From assembly GCF_000183425.1 (NCBI RefSeq), contig NC_014759.1, forward strand, positions 1,426,001 through 1,490,000: a stretch of DNA of 64,000 bases. The letters are read 5' to 3'. Below, piece after piece: positions 8,990 through 18,382 of this stretch; positions within the stretch are counted from its first letter, which is position 1, and each line of letters opens with the position of its first letter. The notes beneath the pieces were generated by a model, which saw nothing but the letters and a program-made list of their open reading frames with translations, had not been told where the DNA came from and ran no database searches. This stretch comes from Marivirga tractuosa DSM 4126. Lineage in GTDB: Bacteria > Bacteroidota > Bacteroidia > Cytophagales > Cyclobacteriaceae. Position numbers and translations under genes: made by a program.

Positions 8990-9712
8990 TTAATTCACTT
9001 TTTTAAAATAGACTCTTACCTGTGGGGCATTATTGTCATTTTGCTTTTCGTACCAAAGGGTATTGTTGGCAATATTAAATGTAATAAATGATTCCCCCTG
9101 ATCTTTCTGATCAAAAAAATCAACTTTTGTTAAAGAACTATTTGTTTCCCAATAACCCACATTCTGATCCCCTGTTTCATTACCATTATAGAACCTTCCG
9201 TTGTCAGCAAGCAAAATCCACCTATTTGGGAAAGCATATTTATCTGAATTATCGTAACCATTAACGGTCACTTTATCAATTACCCATTTTCCGATCAAGG
9301 CATTTTCCTCATTTATTTTCACTTTAGGCAGTTTCTTCTTTCTATTTAATGTTATATTGAAATGATTATTCTTATCGCTTAAAAATACCAATTCATCAGA
9401 GGCTTTTACATTCCATTTTTTGATATCATCAAAAGGGCTACCATCCATCATAATTAACTCATTTTGGTCTGAATGTATCATCCAAGCTTTTTCACTAACA
9501 GAATCGAGCAAACCAACTTGATAAGTCCCTTCCTCATTAAAAACAAGATAGCGAGTATTTTGATCCAAGTAATCATGAATCATTTCATGCCCATTTGCTT
9601 TCACGGAAGCAACATACCACTTTCCCATTAGCATCTCAGGGGGAGTGGAATATTCACAGCCTGCAATAAAAATAATGGTAATAGTAAAAATTACACTGTT
9701 AAAACTCTTCAC
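8990..9712 (-). CDS. Lipocalin-like lipoprotein, function unknown
   Basis: A 240-residue predicted lipoprotein beginning at GTG, with signal MKSFNSVIFTITIIFIAGC. The mature part appears to hold two similar beta-rich units: one opens at MLMGKWYVASVKANGHEM and another at ALIGKWVIDKVTVNGYDN. Both share the G-K-W opening of lipocalin-like domains, so an internal duplication is likely. Each has the later pattern of threonine- and glycine-rich strands (FNEEGTYQVG and LADNGRFYNG). No ligand-binding residue can be named. It is 26 bases after the M23 peptidase gene in the same direction and is probably co-transcribed with it. Confidence 0.7.
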   Translation of the reverse strand: MKSFNSVIFTITIIFIAGCEYSTPPEMLMGKWYVASVKANGHEMIHDYLDQNTRYLVFNEEGTYQVGLLDSVSEKAWMIHSDQNELIMMDGSPFDDIKKWNVKASDELVFLSDKNNHFNITLNRKKKLPKVKINEENALIGKWVIDKVTVNGYDNSDKYAFPNRWILLADNGRFYNGNETGDQNVGYWETNSSLTKVDFFDQKDQGESFITFNIANNTLWYEKQNDNNAPQVRVYFKKVN

Positions 9713-9738
9713 GCTTTAATACATTTTAAATCCCAATT

Positions 9739-11748
9739 TTATCTTTTGATAAATCTTTTTATATAAACTTCATTATCGTCTCCCAATATCTTCAAATAAT
9801 ACGTTCCTGAAGACAACTCTTTAACATTTAGCTTATACTCTTTTTTCAACTCTTTTTGATCTATCGAATAATTTGCAATTACCTTCCCGTATTTGTCAAT
9901 GATATTGATCAAACAAATTGGCGAATTAATTGATTCAAAATTTAGATTAAATTGATGTCTTACTGGATTTGGATACAATTTAATTTCTTTACTAAGAAAT
10001 TCTTCAGTAGACAAAAATACGTTAGGAATTCCTGTACCCAATAATCTAACATCAAACTCGCTATTATTAGATGCGTTTGATACAATTTTCAATTGCCCAC
10101 TATAAACACTTTCCTGTGTTGGCATAAAAAACACTTCTAAAGTATCTATTTCTTGTGCTTCAATTTCGAAACTTGTTCTATTGACAAGAAAGCCTGTTGG
10201 TACCATTACATCTTGGATTTGAAGAGTTTCTAATCCTGGATTCTCTAGTGGAAGTTTTAAAGTATCATACACATCCACCATAACTTCACCAAAATCGTAT
10301 TCAGTAATACTCGATTGAATTAAGGAAACTGGTTGATCTGAGACATAAACAATTGAAGGACTATTTTCTGCATTATGAAATATCTCAATAAATTCTGCAT
10401 CACCCAAATTGTTTTTCATCTGAACCAATATTTCATTTGATTCACCAGGCGCTATATCGCCCTGCCAATCCGCAGATAATCCAGCTGAGGTTTCAATATT
10501 AGAAATATTCAGCCCCACTTCTCCTATATTGCTAACAATTATTGAAAAGTATCCAGTGTCATTTTCTACTTCAATATTTTGCTCGGTTGACAAAATTGGC
10601 TTTTGATCTTCATTTTTTATATAAAAATTGTGTGATAATACTTGCTGAGATTCATAAACTACTTGATATGTCCATTTCCCAGTAGGTAATGAGTTGTTAA
10701 TAGATCGTGTATAATACCAATAGGAGGAAGCATAATTACTCTCAAATTCTTTTTCCCATTCATCAAATATTTCACCACCTGGACTTAGTAACCTATGATA
10801 AAGTACATCTCCAACTGTTTGATCAGACAAATAGCTTGCAAGAAAAATATTTTGTCCTGGAGAAAAATTAATTTCTGCATTATACTGCTCTTCACTTACA
10901 CAACCATAAGGAATTGGGGCATCAATATGGGTCATTATTTTTAATACTCTAGGATCTTTGTACGGTTTCTGATTTCTCCACCAAGAGGTAGAAGTTGATG
11001 GATTGCAGGGACCTACATAGGGATCAATAAGTTCATCATCCGAATTATATAGCTCAAAATGCAAATGTGGCCCCGTAGAGGATCCTGAACTTCCCATCAC
11101 ACCCAGAAATTCTCCAGTAGAAACTGTTTCACCTACTTCTTTCTCAGTCAGAGAGTTTTTCTTCAAATGCCCATACCAGGCAGTTGAACCATCTTCATGT
11201 AACACATAAACAGCATTCCAACTTTCAGAATTACTAAAGTCACAATTCAAATCATAGTTACTCCCGGCTTTATAAATAATTACCCCAGCAACTGCAGCAA
11301 CAATCACTACTTGATTATTATCCATTTTCATCCAAGGAAATGGAGCCGCAAAAATATCCACTCCAGCATGATTATATCCGCTTGGTAAATCATATGAGAC
11401 GGTTCCACAATTGTAGTCTAGAATTTGGTCTGGATAAGCCTCATTATGATCAACAAAATTGGATATCCCATAATAATCAGGCTCGTTAAAGTTAATATTC
11501 TGGGCAACTGGCCATTCTAGTAAAATATGATCGTCTGGATAATTTTCTTTTTTAATGTCTAAAATTCCGTTCGAGATTAGGGAATCTTTAATGTACTGCG
11601 TTTCAGCAAAATATTTTTTATGTAAATTTTCCTGATTACAAATAAATTTACTCTGTATATAATTTCCTGAATCAACCGATGAAATATTTTGACTAAATAC
11701 ATTGAAAGTAAGAAAAAGAAGTGCGAGGCTTAGTAGTTTTTGATGCAT
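9739..11748 (-). CDS. M23 (LytM-type) peptidase with T9SS C-terminal sorting domain
   Basis: A 669-residue secreted protein. After a signal peptide (MHQKLLSLALLFLTFNVFSQ) comes an M23 zinc endopeptidase domain at about 120-250 with ligands H127 and D131 (NHAGVDIFA), H194 (YGH) and H228/H230 (GPHLHFEL). A DUF1573/choice-of-anchor type beta region follows at about 390-580. The last 80 residues start at LYPNPV and end in SSGTYYLKILGDDNEVYIKR, the type A sorting signal of the type IX secretion system, so the product should cross the outer membrane and be anchored or released. The His/Asp set is complete, so peptidoglycan cleavage or cleavage of a Gly-rich peptide is plausible. Confidence 0.92.
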   Translation of the reverse strand: MHQKLLSLALLFLTFNVFSQNISSVDSGNYIQSKFICNQENLHKKYFAETQYIKDSLISNGILDIKKENYPDDHILLEWPVAQNINFNEPDYYGISNFVDHNEAYPDQILDYNCGTVSYDLPSGYNHAGVDIFAAPFPWMKMDNNQVVIVAAVAGVIIYKAGSNYDLNCDFSNSESWNAVYVLHEDGSTAWYGHLKKNSLTEKEVGETVSTGEFLGVMGSSGSSTGPHLHFELYNSDDELIDPYVGPCNPSTSTSWWRNQKPYKDPRVLKIMTHIDAPIPYGCVSEEQYNAEINFSPGQNIFLASYLSDQTVGDVLYHRLLSPGGEIFDEWEKEFESNYASSYWYYTRSINNSLPTGKWTYQVVYESQQVLSHNFYIKNEDQKPILSTEQNIEVENDTGYFSIIVSNIGEVGLNISNIETSAGLSADWQGDIAPGESNEILVQMKNNLGDAEFIEIFHNAENSPSIVYVSDQPVSLIQSSITEYDFGEVMVDVYDTLKLPLENPGLETLQIQDVMVPTGFLVNRTSFEIEAQEIDTLEVFFMPTQESVYSGQLKIVSNASNNSEFDVRLLGTGIPNVFLSTEEFLSKEIKLYPNPVRHQFNLNFESINSPICLINIIDKYGKVIANYSIDQKELKKEYKLNVKELSSGTYYLKILGDDNEVYIKRFIKR

Positions 11749-11822
11749 CTGTTCTTGTTTATATAAAAATACATATTGAAATACACAAGAGCAACAACTA
11801 GCTTACATTTTAGCTATGGAAA

Positions 11823-13901
11823 TCAAAATCTCACCATCATCTGCACTTTCACTTCAGATCTTTTATCCCCTTCAATCTTTTCATTACCAGTTCCAACTGT
11901 AAACCGATCTACATATCGAAACTGAGCATATCTCGCCCATATTTGGAGCTTTTTTGAGAATTTATACTGTAATAATGCATAAGAGCGACTTCCTGTATAC
12001 TGATAAGCTGGAATTGAAAATGCATATAAAACATCTTTTTCATAAACATACTGTCGATTTTCGAAATTGTCCGTGTCAAAAATGGAATAGCGTGTGCTCA
12101 ATCGGAATCTTCCAAAGTCAAAATTAATGTCTTGGATTAATGCCATGCCATTTGAATAATCGCCATCAAATAGAAATTCACTGAACTGGGCTCTGGTTTT
12201 TAAAGACACTATTCCTTTCGGGCGGACATCTAAATTTAGGATATAATTTCTCTTTTCTGCATTAGTCAATCCATATAAATTTGGGTTAGCATCCATTGCC
12301 ACATTTCTCTCTTTATTTTCTACTCTAGCTTGTGCATACAATTTTATCTGTCTGTTAAAACTGTAAGCTACTCTTCCTAAAAATTCATTACCTTTTGATG
12401 GTCCATCAGCCCTAAACCTTAACCAAGGGAAATTAAAGCGGTCGTAATATCCTGAAAAAGTCAGCTTTTTAAATGGCTGGAATTTCATCCCCCAATAGAC
12501 TCCATTTTCATTAATATTTCGGGTGCTTTCACCAAATGCTGTTCCATAAAATGTATGGAAATCCCTGTCATAATTTCTGACAACAAAACTGGTCTGCAAA
12601 CTTGGAGTAATGGAAGCGATAAACCCACCTATTGCACCAACCCCACCGGATGTGCTTACCGCTCCCTCCCCGAACAAATGGAAATTACGCCAATAATAAT
12701 TAGCAAATAAACCGTAATTCTGATTTTGGGTACCTCCAAATTCAAATTGATTATATTTATTAGGTTGACGGAAAAAGGGTCTATCGTAAATGGTATGAAT
12801 ATAATTTAAGCCAATATTGAGATTCTCTCTTTTAGTATTGAACAATAAGTTTCCTCCAAAATTTTGTGCTTCGATTGCATTTTTTCCTGCTATTTCTGAC
12901 TCAGTTCTATGGAAACCTGTAAGCCTGATGGAAGAAAAAAATTCTTCCGCGCTTTGAGCAGAATCCAGCTGTACATTTCCATTGATCGGATTGTAGCTAT
13001 AGAAAGTTGTTAAATCCAGATAATCATTTAACTCAAGTGTAGTCGCAAACCCTCTAAAAAAGTTGGTTTCCAAAACGGAGGTATAAGGAAGCACCCCCAA
13101 ATTACTTCTTCTTGCAGTAGCAACAGTTTGACTTCCCTTCCCGATGGCAAAACCTGCTCCAAATAACAAAGATTGCCCAAATTGCAACTGATAATCTCCT
13201 AAAACTATATTTTTTAGTCTCCCCTGATTTTCCAATTGTGCATGAAAAGACCAAAAATCCATACCATATTGGTCCTTGGTTGGATCCCATTTAAACTGTT
13301 CACCAGCATCTTTTTCTGTGGTGAATCCTATGCTAAAATCATCGGTATGCTTTACTCTAAAGCGAGTGTAAAGCCTGTACGGATCTCCCAAATACTGCCT
13401 TTCTCTTTCATCGGAAGAAACATAGCCACGCTTTTCTTCCAAAGTCCTATCTGATCTAATGATCAAATAGTTATTCTCTTCATTTAAAATCCTTTGTAGT
13501 AAAGGGCGATTATCAGCTTGCAAACCAGTCTCTCGCACAGAAACAAATGGAAGAATTTCATAAATGGTTTTGAGGTCAAACTCAGAAATAGCTTGTAATT
13601 CGTAAATACTTAACAAATCACCATTCTTGGCCCTATGATCTAAAAATTCACTGATTTGGATATTCGAAAGCAACAGCAATGATTGTAAATCTTGGCGATT
13701 GGCTTTGTTTAAGTCTATTGGAGATTGATAGAGTTGAAATAAGGCTTCGTATATATCTTCATAATTAGTGTTTTCATCCTGGACAGAGAAATTACTTTCT
13801 ATAAAATCTTCCAGATCAAGTTCTTGATCCTGTGCAAAAGAATGAAAAGACATTACTGTAGTACAAATTAAAAACAACACTATGGACAAACACACCCTCA
13901 T
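11823..13901 (-). CDS. Helix-hairpin-helix plus outer-membrane beta-barrel-like protein
   Basis: A 692-residue exported protein (signal peptide to about residue 24, ending HSFAQ). Residues about 55-125 carry ComEA-like helix-hairpin-helix units (SPIDLNKANRQDLQSLLLLS and GDLLSIYELQAISEFDLKTI). The rest alternates aromatic and polar residues in beta strands and ends ...EVKVQMMVRF with a terminal Phe, as in outer-membrane barrels. This architecture is common in Bacteroidota but its role is not established. The start ATG overlaps the stop of the upstream PorV-like gene (ATGA), indicating translational coupling. An involvement in type IX secretion or DNA uptake would be speculation. Confidence 0.75.
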   Translation of the reverse strand: MRVCLSIVLFLICTTVMSFHSFAQDQELDLEDFIESNFSVQDENTNYEDIYEALFQLYQSPIDLNKANRQDLQSLLLLSNIQISEFLDHRAKNGDLLSIYELQAISEFDLKTIYEILPFVSVRETGLQADNRPLLQRILNEENNYLIIRSDRTLEEKRGYVSSDERERQYLGDPYRLYTRFRVKHTDDFSIGFTTEKDAGEQFKWDPTKDQYGMDFWSFHAQLENQGRLKNIVLGDYQLQFGQSLLFGAGFAIGKGSQTVATARRSNLGVLPYTSVLETNFFRGFATTLELNDYLDLTTFYSYNPINGNVQLDSAQSAEEFFSSIRLTGFHRTESEIAGKNAIEAQNFGGNLLFNTKRENLNIGLNYIHTIYDRPFFRQPNKYNQFEFGGTQNQNYGLFANYYWRNFHLFGEGAVSTSGGVGAIGGFIASITPSLQTSFVVRNYDRDFHTFYGTAFGESTRNINENGVYWGMKFQPFKKLTFSGYYDRFNFPWLRFRADGPSKGNEFLGRVAYSFNRQIKLYAQARVENKERNVAMDANPNLYGLTNAEKRNYILNLDVRPKGIVSLKTRAQFSEFLFDGDYSNGMALIQDINFDFGRFRLSTRYSIFDTDNFENRQYVYEKDVLYAFSIPAYQYTGSRSYALLQYKFSKKLQIWARYAQFRYVDRFTVGTGNEKIEGDKRSEVKVQMMVRF

Positions 13902-14716
13902 CTGTTCTTAATTCTATATTGCATTGAAATACTATGAGAGAACCCCATTTCCGCATGATTACTTAAAGCATAATCCCATTGAATACTTAAACACTTAAAT
14001 CCCAGACCATAAAACGACTGAAATGAGCCACTATTCACACCTGTTCTAAGATAAAACTTCTCTAGAAAATTGTACTCTGCACCTAATTTAAGCAGGGCAG
14101 GTCTTACAATATCTTTCTCTATTTCTGCATTCAGCATAAAATAATTTCTTGGTCGGTAAGAAACACCAAGTTTCAAAAGTGTGGGTACTCCATGCTCAGC
14201 TTCAACATTTAGGCTTGATTGAGTAATATTTAAGGCTTGTGCCCCCACTAATAGTTGGGGAGTTATGGAAGCAATTCCCCCAAAATCAATGGACAAAGTT
14301 TCTTGAGTCCCAAAATCTTGGACTTGATATTGAAGATAATTAAGCCTACCTCCTAATTTGATAATGCCAAGCTTTGTAGCATATCCAAGGGCAATTTTAT
14401 GTTCGTTATAGATCTCGTCACCAAAGCGAAAAACACTTAATGAAGCATATCCAAAGGGCAATTTAGCAGTCAAACCCGCTGCCATTAAATCCATTCCCAG
14501 CATACCAAATCGGTTTTCATAAGTGGCCCCTACCTCAAAACTTTCAGTATTTGTTATTCCAGCAGTGTTTTGAAATGAAGCCCAATAGCCATCCATGGTG
14601 ACAGCGGCATCGCCCAACCCAATTACCCGACTCGATACAGGCGAATAAATAGATTGTGCATTAATTTGAAAAGCGAAAAGCAATAAAATGGGGAGTATTT
14701 GGTTGAATAATTTCAT
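13898..14716 (-). CDS. PorV/PorQ-like outer-membrane protein
   Basis: A 272-residue predicted outer-membrane protein. Signal peptide [20 protein letters not shown] is followed by QSIYSPVSSRVIGLGDAAVT, the usual opening of the PorV/PorQ group in which the mature protein begins with a conserved R-x-x-x-L-G-x-A. The body repeats Gly-rich strands (FGYASLSVF, LGIIKLGGRLNYLQY, FYLRTGVNSGSF). PorV and PorQ are associated with type IX secretion, but paralogues with other roles are frequent. I use the ATG at 14716; an earlier start at 14746 would add residues before the signal peptide. It is translationally coupled to the HhH/barrel gene. Confidence 0.72.
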   Translation of the reverse strand: MKLFNQILPILLLFAFQINAQSIYSPVSSRVIGLGDAAVTMDGYWASFQNTAGITNTESFEVGATYENRFGMLGMDLMAAGLTAKLPFGYASLSVFRFGDEIYNEHKIALGYATKLGIIKLGGRLNYLQYQVQDFGTQETLSIDFGGIASITPQLLVGAQALNITQSSLNVEAEHGVPTLLKLGVSYRPRNYFMLNAEIEKDIVRPALLKLGAEYNFLEKFYLRTGVNSGSFQSFYGLGFKCLSIQWDYALSNHAEMGFSHSISMQYRIKNR

Positions 14717-14779
14717 GCAGATTATTAAATTATAAACCCTTAGCACCTAAATTAGCTTAGATCCATAAAGAAATCGAAA

Positions 14780-15418
14780 GTGAAAAATTATAAAAAATAT
14801 TGGATATGCGCAATTATATTAACAAGCTTTCATTATCATCTCCTGGCACAAATTGATTCACTATTATATGAAACTGGTGAATTAAAAGCTGTCGGAAATC
14901 GGCAAAATGGGATTAAAGAAGGAGAGTGGAAATTTTATTATCCCAATGGCGAAATAAACTCAATTGAAAATTACGAAAAAGGAGAATTGCAAGGGGTTAT
15001 AAAGAGCTTTTATCCAAGCGGACAAATAACTTCAGAAGAGCACTGGACTAAAGGAAATCTCCAAGGAATATCCATTTACTATTATAAAAATGGTCAGGTG
15101 GAAAAAACAGGAAATTACTTGAATAGCAGCTATCATGGGCAGTGGGAATTTTTCTACAAAAATGGAAAACTTCGACACATCGGGAATTATGACAAAGGTA
15201 TTCCCAATGGACCTTGGCAATTTTTCAATAAATCAGGTCAAATCATTCAAGCAGGTGATTACAAAAATGGAAATGAGGAAGGGATTTGGCAATATTTTGA
15301 TGACAAAGGTCGAAAAACGTATGAAGGCCAATATGAAAATGGAGAAAGAATAGGAGATTGGTATTATTTCAATCGATTTGGAAAAAAGAAAAAAGTGGAT
15401 AAATCAGAATTAGATTAA
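14780..15418 (+). CDS. Secreted YwqK/MORN-type repeat protein
   Basis: A 212-residue exported protein (signal peptide MKNYKKYWICAIILTSFHYH, start codon GTG) built from about eight units of roughly 23 residues with the core G-x-W-x-F-Y-x-x-N-G-x-x-x-x-x-x-x-Y-x-x-G: EGEWKFYYPNGEI, QGISIYYYKNGQV, HGQWEFFYKNGKL, NGPWQFFNKSGQI, EGIWQYFDDKGRK. This is the YwqK 'toxin-antitoxin system antitoxin' family by automatic naming, but no toxin gene is adjacent, so that name is probably misleading. It diverges from the PorV-like gene and converges with the BamA/TamA-like gene, overlapping its end by four bases. Two longer relatives are at 33.6 and 52.7 kb. Confidence 0.8.
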   Translation: MKNYKKYWICAIILTSFHYHLLAQIDSLLYETGELKAVGNRQNGIKEGEWKFYYPNGEINSIENYEKGELQGVIKSFYPSGQITSEEHWTKGNLQGISIYYYKNGQVEKTGNYLNSSYHGQWEFFYKNGKLRHIGNYDKGIPNGPWQFFNKSGQIIQAGDYKNGNEEGIWQYFDDKGRKTYEGQYENGERIGDWYYFNRFGKKKKVDKSELD

Positions 15419-16908
15419 ATTCCAGACTTCACATTGATAAAAAAGCCTGTTTCATTTAAAGCGTTTATTGAATATTCTAATCTAAGAACTGCATCATAGT
15501 ACGTGACAAGATCTATACCAGCTCCATAACTATAAATATATCGATTTGATAATAACGGACTAATAGTTGTAGGACTAGTCTCTGGCAAGTTATTTTGAAC
15601 ATAACCTTGATCAAAAAACACTTTGAAATAGGCTGCTATCGGTACTTTTCTAAATTGCTTTAAGGGCATTAACTTTCCTAAATTAGCTTCAACTGAAAAT
15701 ATTTCTTTTTTCAGTTCTATTTTATTCACAGCATAATGTTGCCCCTGTATAACATAGAGTTCATAGCCTTTCAATAAATTATTTCCAAATCCCAATCCAT
15801 TCATATTAAAATAAGGCTGAAATCTTGGATAACTAGTATAGCCAGAAAATGAGGATGCAATACTAAAATTATATTTTAGAGGTTTGTAATATGCTACTAA
15901 AGCCTGTGCGGATCCTTGATCTATGTCGTTAAATACCCCTAATCCTATTTTAGATAGCCTAGCGTCAATCAAGAAACCTTTTAAAGGATAATTATTTCTA
16001 TCTCGGAAATCCCTCCTAAAAATGTAAGTCAGTCCAATAAAATCTTGTTCCATGTCTCTGTTTTGTCCTAAATAATCTTCATTGAACTGTAGCACTTCCT
16101 CAAGAATGGTGGTTCTTGAATAAGTCAGTCGCATGGTATGCGTATTATAATAGGACTCTCGATAATTGAAAAAAACATTGCTTGTTAATGTATTTGAAAT
16201 TATTTTTCTACTATTATCATCTCCAAAAATACTATCAGCATCAATAAATAATCTTTTGTTCTCAACATTGGTGAAGTCTATTTGATCAAGTTCACTGTAC
16301 GAAAAACTAAGCCCCATCCCGAAGGTTTGTTCTTTATTTAGATATGGAATGTTGTATCCAAATGCAAAACGTCTTTTAAATCCAAACTGAGCCATAGCGG
16401 ATAGTTTTTCATTAAGCCCCCTTACATTAAATTGATCAAACTTAAAGCCATATTCAAAGCGATCAGTTGCGCCATCCTGATTAAAAAGCCAGTCACTAAA
16501 ATTCCTGTCTGCCAGTTTAAAAATCACACTTGGCCATATATACCATCTTTCTTCCACAAAGAAGATCACATTCACACTGTTATCAGATTTGTCTGCAAAT
16601 TCTATTTCAGCTTTTACGGTATTAAACAGGCCTGTATTAAATATTTTATTTTCATCTAATTTGATGAGCTCTTGTAATTCCTTAAACGTATAACTAACAT
16701 TGGTTTCTAAATCGATTTCTCTGGTAATAATTCTTTTTTTAGTTTTTTTATTACCCTTGATTTGAATATTTTCCAAGAAAAGAATTCGATTTTGCAGACT
16801 ATCAGCAGGACTGTTAATAACTTCTATTTTTCCTAAATCTTTGTCAATAGAAACCTGACTATAGGCACCAAACGTAGCAAACAGAAAAAAAAGAATACAA
16901 ATAGCCAT
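15415..16908 (-). CDS. BamA/TamA-like outer-membrane protein (one POTRA plus barrel)
   Basis: About 497 residues with a signal peptide (MAICILFFLFATFGAYSQ). Residues about 40-120 form a POTRA-like unit (ENIQIKGNKKTKKRIITREI ... IFNTGLFNTVKAEIEF), followed by a 16-strand-type barrel of the surface-antigen D15 family that ends in a beta strand (GFFINVKSGI). Full BamA has five POTRAs, so this is a small relative, possibly an assembly or secretion factor for selected proteins or lipids. I start at the ATG at 16908; longer readings to 17058 overlap the divergent yidD gene and bury the signal peptide. Confidence 0.8.
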   Translation of the reverse strand: MAICILFFLFATFGAYSQVSIDKDLGKIEVINSPADSLQNRILFLENIQIKGNKKTKKRIITREIDLETNVSYTFKELQELIKLDENKIFNTGLFNTVKAEIEFADKSDNSVNVIFFVEERWYIWPSVIFKLADRNFSDWLFNQDGATDRFEYGFKFDQFNVRGLNEKLSAMAQFGFKRRFAFGYNIPYLNKEQTFGMGLSFSYSELDQIDFTNVENKRLFIDADSIFGDDNSRKIISNTLTSNVFFNYRESYYNTHTMRLTYSRTTILEEVLQFNEDYLGQNRDMEQDFIGLTYIFRRDFRDRNNYPLKGFLIDARLSKIGLGVFNDIDQGSAQALVAYYKPLKYNFSIASSFSGYTSYPRFQPYFNMNGLGFGNNLLKGYELYVIQGQHYAVNKIELKKEIFSVEANLGKLMPLKQFRKVPIAAYFKVFFDQGYVQNNLPETSPTTISPLLSNRYIYSYGAGIDLVTYYDAVLRLEYSINALNETGFFINVKSGI

Positions 16909-17005
16909 ACTAAATGACGTATTTCTATTTATCCTGTGATTTATGACGCTATATCTGTTAAGATTTCTGATTTTATGAATAATTTTAAATACTAAAAAAT
17001 CTATT

Positions 17006-17251
17006 TTGAAAAGACTCAATAAAGAAAAACTTACAAAAACCATACGAAAAGTTGCCATCTGGCCCGTATTATTTTATCAGTATGGTATTTCACCTCTCTT
17101 CCCAGCTTCATGCCGATTCACCCCTACCTGTTCAGAATATACCAAACAGGCAATTTTAAAATATGGTTTGCTAAAAGGTTCGAAATTATCAGCTAAACGG
17201 ATTTCTAAATGTCATCCTTGGGGTGGATCGGGCTATGATCCAGTTCCTTAA
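17006..17251 (+). CDS. yidD: Membrane protein insertion efficiency factor YidD
   Basis: An 81-residue small protein with all family marks: [32 protein letters not shown] and [13 protein letters not shown], including the three conserved Cys residues. YidD assists membrane protein insertion with YidC at the inner membrane. The reading frame opens at a TTG codon; no ATG fits. It is not beside rpmH/rnpA as in many bacteria; instead it converges with lgt, overlapping its end by four bases, and its 5' end is near the BamA/TamA-like gene on the other strand. Confidence 0.93.
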   Translation: MKRLNKEKLTKTIRKVAIWPVLFYQYGISPLFPASCRFTPTCSEYTKQAILKYGLLKGSKLSAKRISKCHPWGGSGYDPVP

Positions 17252-18330
17252 ATTCTTTTCTCAGCCCTAATTGACTGAACGATAAAATAAATACCTGCCA
17301 ACACTAATGGGATGCTTAGCCACTGCCCCATATTTAATGCTAGTCCGTCTTCAAAAGCAACCTGATTTTCTTTTATGAACTCATATAGAAACCTTAAACC
17401 AAAACATGCGATCAGGAAGATACCAAAAAGTCTACCATCTGCCAATCCACTTCTATTTTTATTCCACAAATAAAACAAAAGCAAAAATATAAAAACACAC
17501 GAAATTGCTTCGTATAATTGAGCAGCGTGTCTTGGAACACCATTTCCATAGGTTGTGGCATAAATAAAGCCACCTTTTTCGTTATATTCAAATTTGGTAT
17601 TGCTTGAAAACTCAATATGCTGACTAATGGTTGATTCTTGCAATTTACTCAGCATTTGCGTTTCTGTAAATCTCTTAACATCTTCCAATTTGTTCTTATC
17701 ATTAAAAGATACAGTCAACTTAACAGGATATTCAAAGTCACCTTCAGGCATACTTTCTAACGTAGCAGAAGATTTCGCTCTTTCCACCTCTACCTCTTCT
17801 ATTGCAGTAGTTAGGTAGTTTAATCGAAGCTCTACCTCACGACCAAACACGACACCATAGGCTTTATCGGTTGGTTCTCCTATAATTTCTGAATTCATGA
17901 AATTACCAGTTCTAATTAAAGCACCCGTAATTGCCACCACAATCACTATTCTATCCAATATCCATAAATAACTTATGTCATTATATTTTTTTGCAAATAA
18001 ATAAAGTGCTATAAGAATTCCAGCAGCCCCACCATGACTAGCTAGCCCGCCTTCCCAAACTTTTAAAATATCGATAGGATTGCTGAGGTATCGTGCTGGT
18101 TCATAAAATAAAACATGACCTAATCTGGCCCCTATAATTACAGCCAACACCATGTACAAGGTTAGCACCTCAACCTGTCTCTCTTTTTTACCTTCTTTTT
18201 TGAAGATGTGAAACATCACCTGCTGTGAGATGATGAAGCCCAAGGCAAAAAGTAAACCGTACCACCTTAATTCAGTAAATCCCAAATCCACAATATAAGG
18301 TTTGGGTGACCACACTATATAGCTAAGCAT
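17248..18330 (-). CDS. lgt: Prolipoprotein diacylglyceryl transferase
   Basis: An inner-membrane enzyme that transfers diacylglycerol to the lipobox Cys of lipoproteins. Family motifs visible are [11 protein letters not shown] near the N terminus, the [12 protein letters not shown] block, HGGAAGI, the [15 protein letters not shown] signature and RHAAQLYEA. At 360 residues it is longer than the usual 260-290: an extra segment of about 80 residues (roughly 185-265, rich in Glu/Lys) sits between NSEIIGEPT and [10 protein letters not shown] start at the ATG at 18330; a TTG two codons earlier is possible. Several lipoproteins in this window depend on it. A close promoter is seen just upstream. Confidence 0.93.
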   Translation of the reverse strand: MLSYIVWSPKPYIVDLGFTELRWYGLLFALGFIISQQVMFHIFKKEGKKERQVEVLTLYMVLAVIIGARLGHVLFYEPARYLSNPIDILKVWEGGLASHGGAAGILIALYLFAKKYNDISYLWILDRIVIVVAITGALIRTGNFMNSEIIGEPTDKAYGVVFGREVELRLNYLTTAIEEVEVERAKSSATLESMPEGDFEYPVKLTVSFNDKNKLEDVKRFTETQMLSKLQESTISQHIEFSSNTKFEYNEKGGFIYATTYGNGVPRHAAQLYEAISCVFIFLLLFYLWNKNRSGLADGRLFGIFLIACFGLRFLYEFIKENQVAFEDGLALNMGQWLSIPLVLAGIYFIVQSIRAEKRI

Positions 18331-18349
18331 ATTCAATTTTCGTTTTGCA

Positions 18350-18378
18350 CAAAATTAGGGTAAAAACAATAATCTCAA
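18350..18378 (-). promoter_or_regulatory. Putative lgt promoter (Bacteroidota type)
   Basis: On the minus strand a TTG (18378-18376) is followed after 18 bases by TAATTTTG (18357-18350), matching the Bacteroidota TTG-N19-TAnnTTTG consensus. It would give a very short leader before the ATG at 18330. Confidence 0.5.
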
Positions 18379-18382
18379 TGAT

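Noticed and set aside
14780-15418. Toxin-antitoxin system based on the automatic 'YwqK antitoxin' name
   Set aside because: The proteins are exported, have no DNA-binding domain and no toxin-like neighbour, so a toxin-antitoxin role is not supported here.
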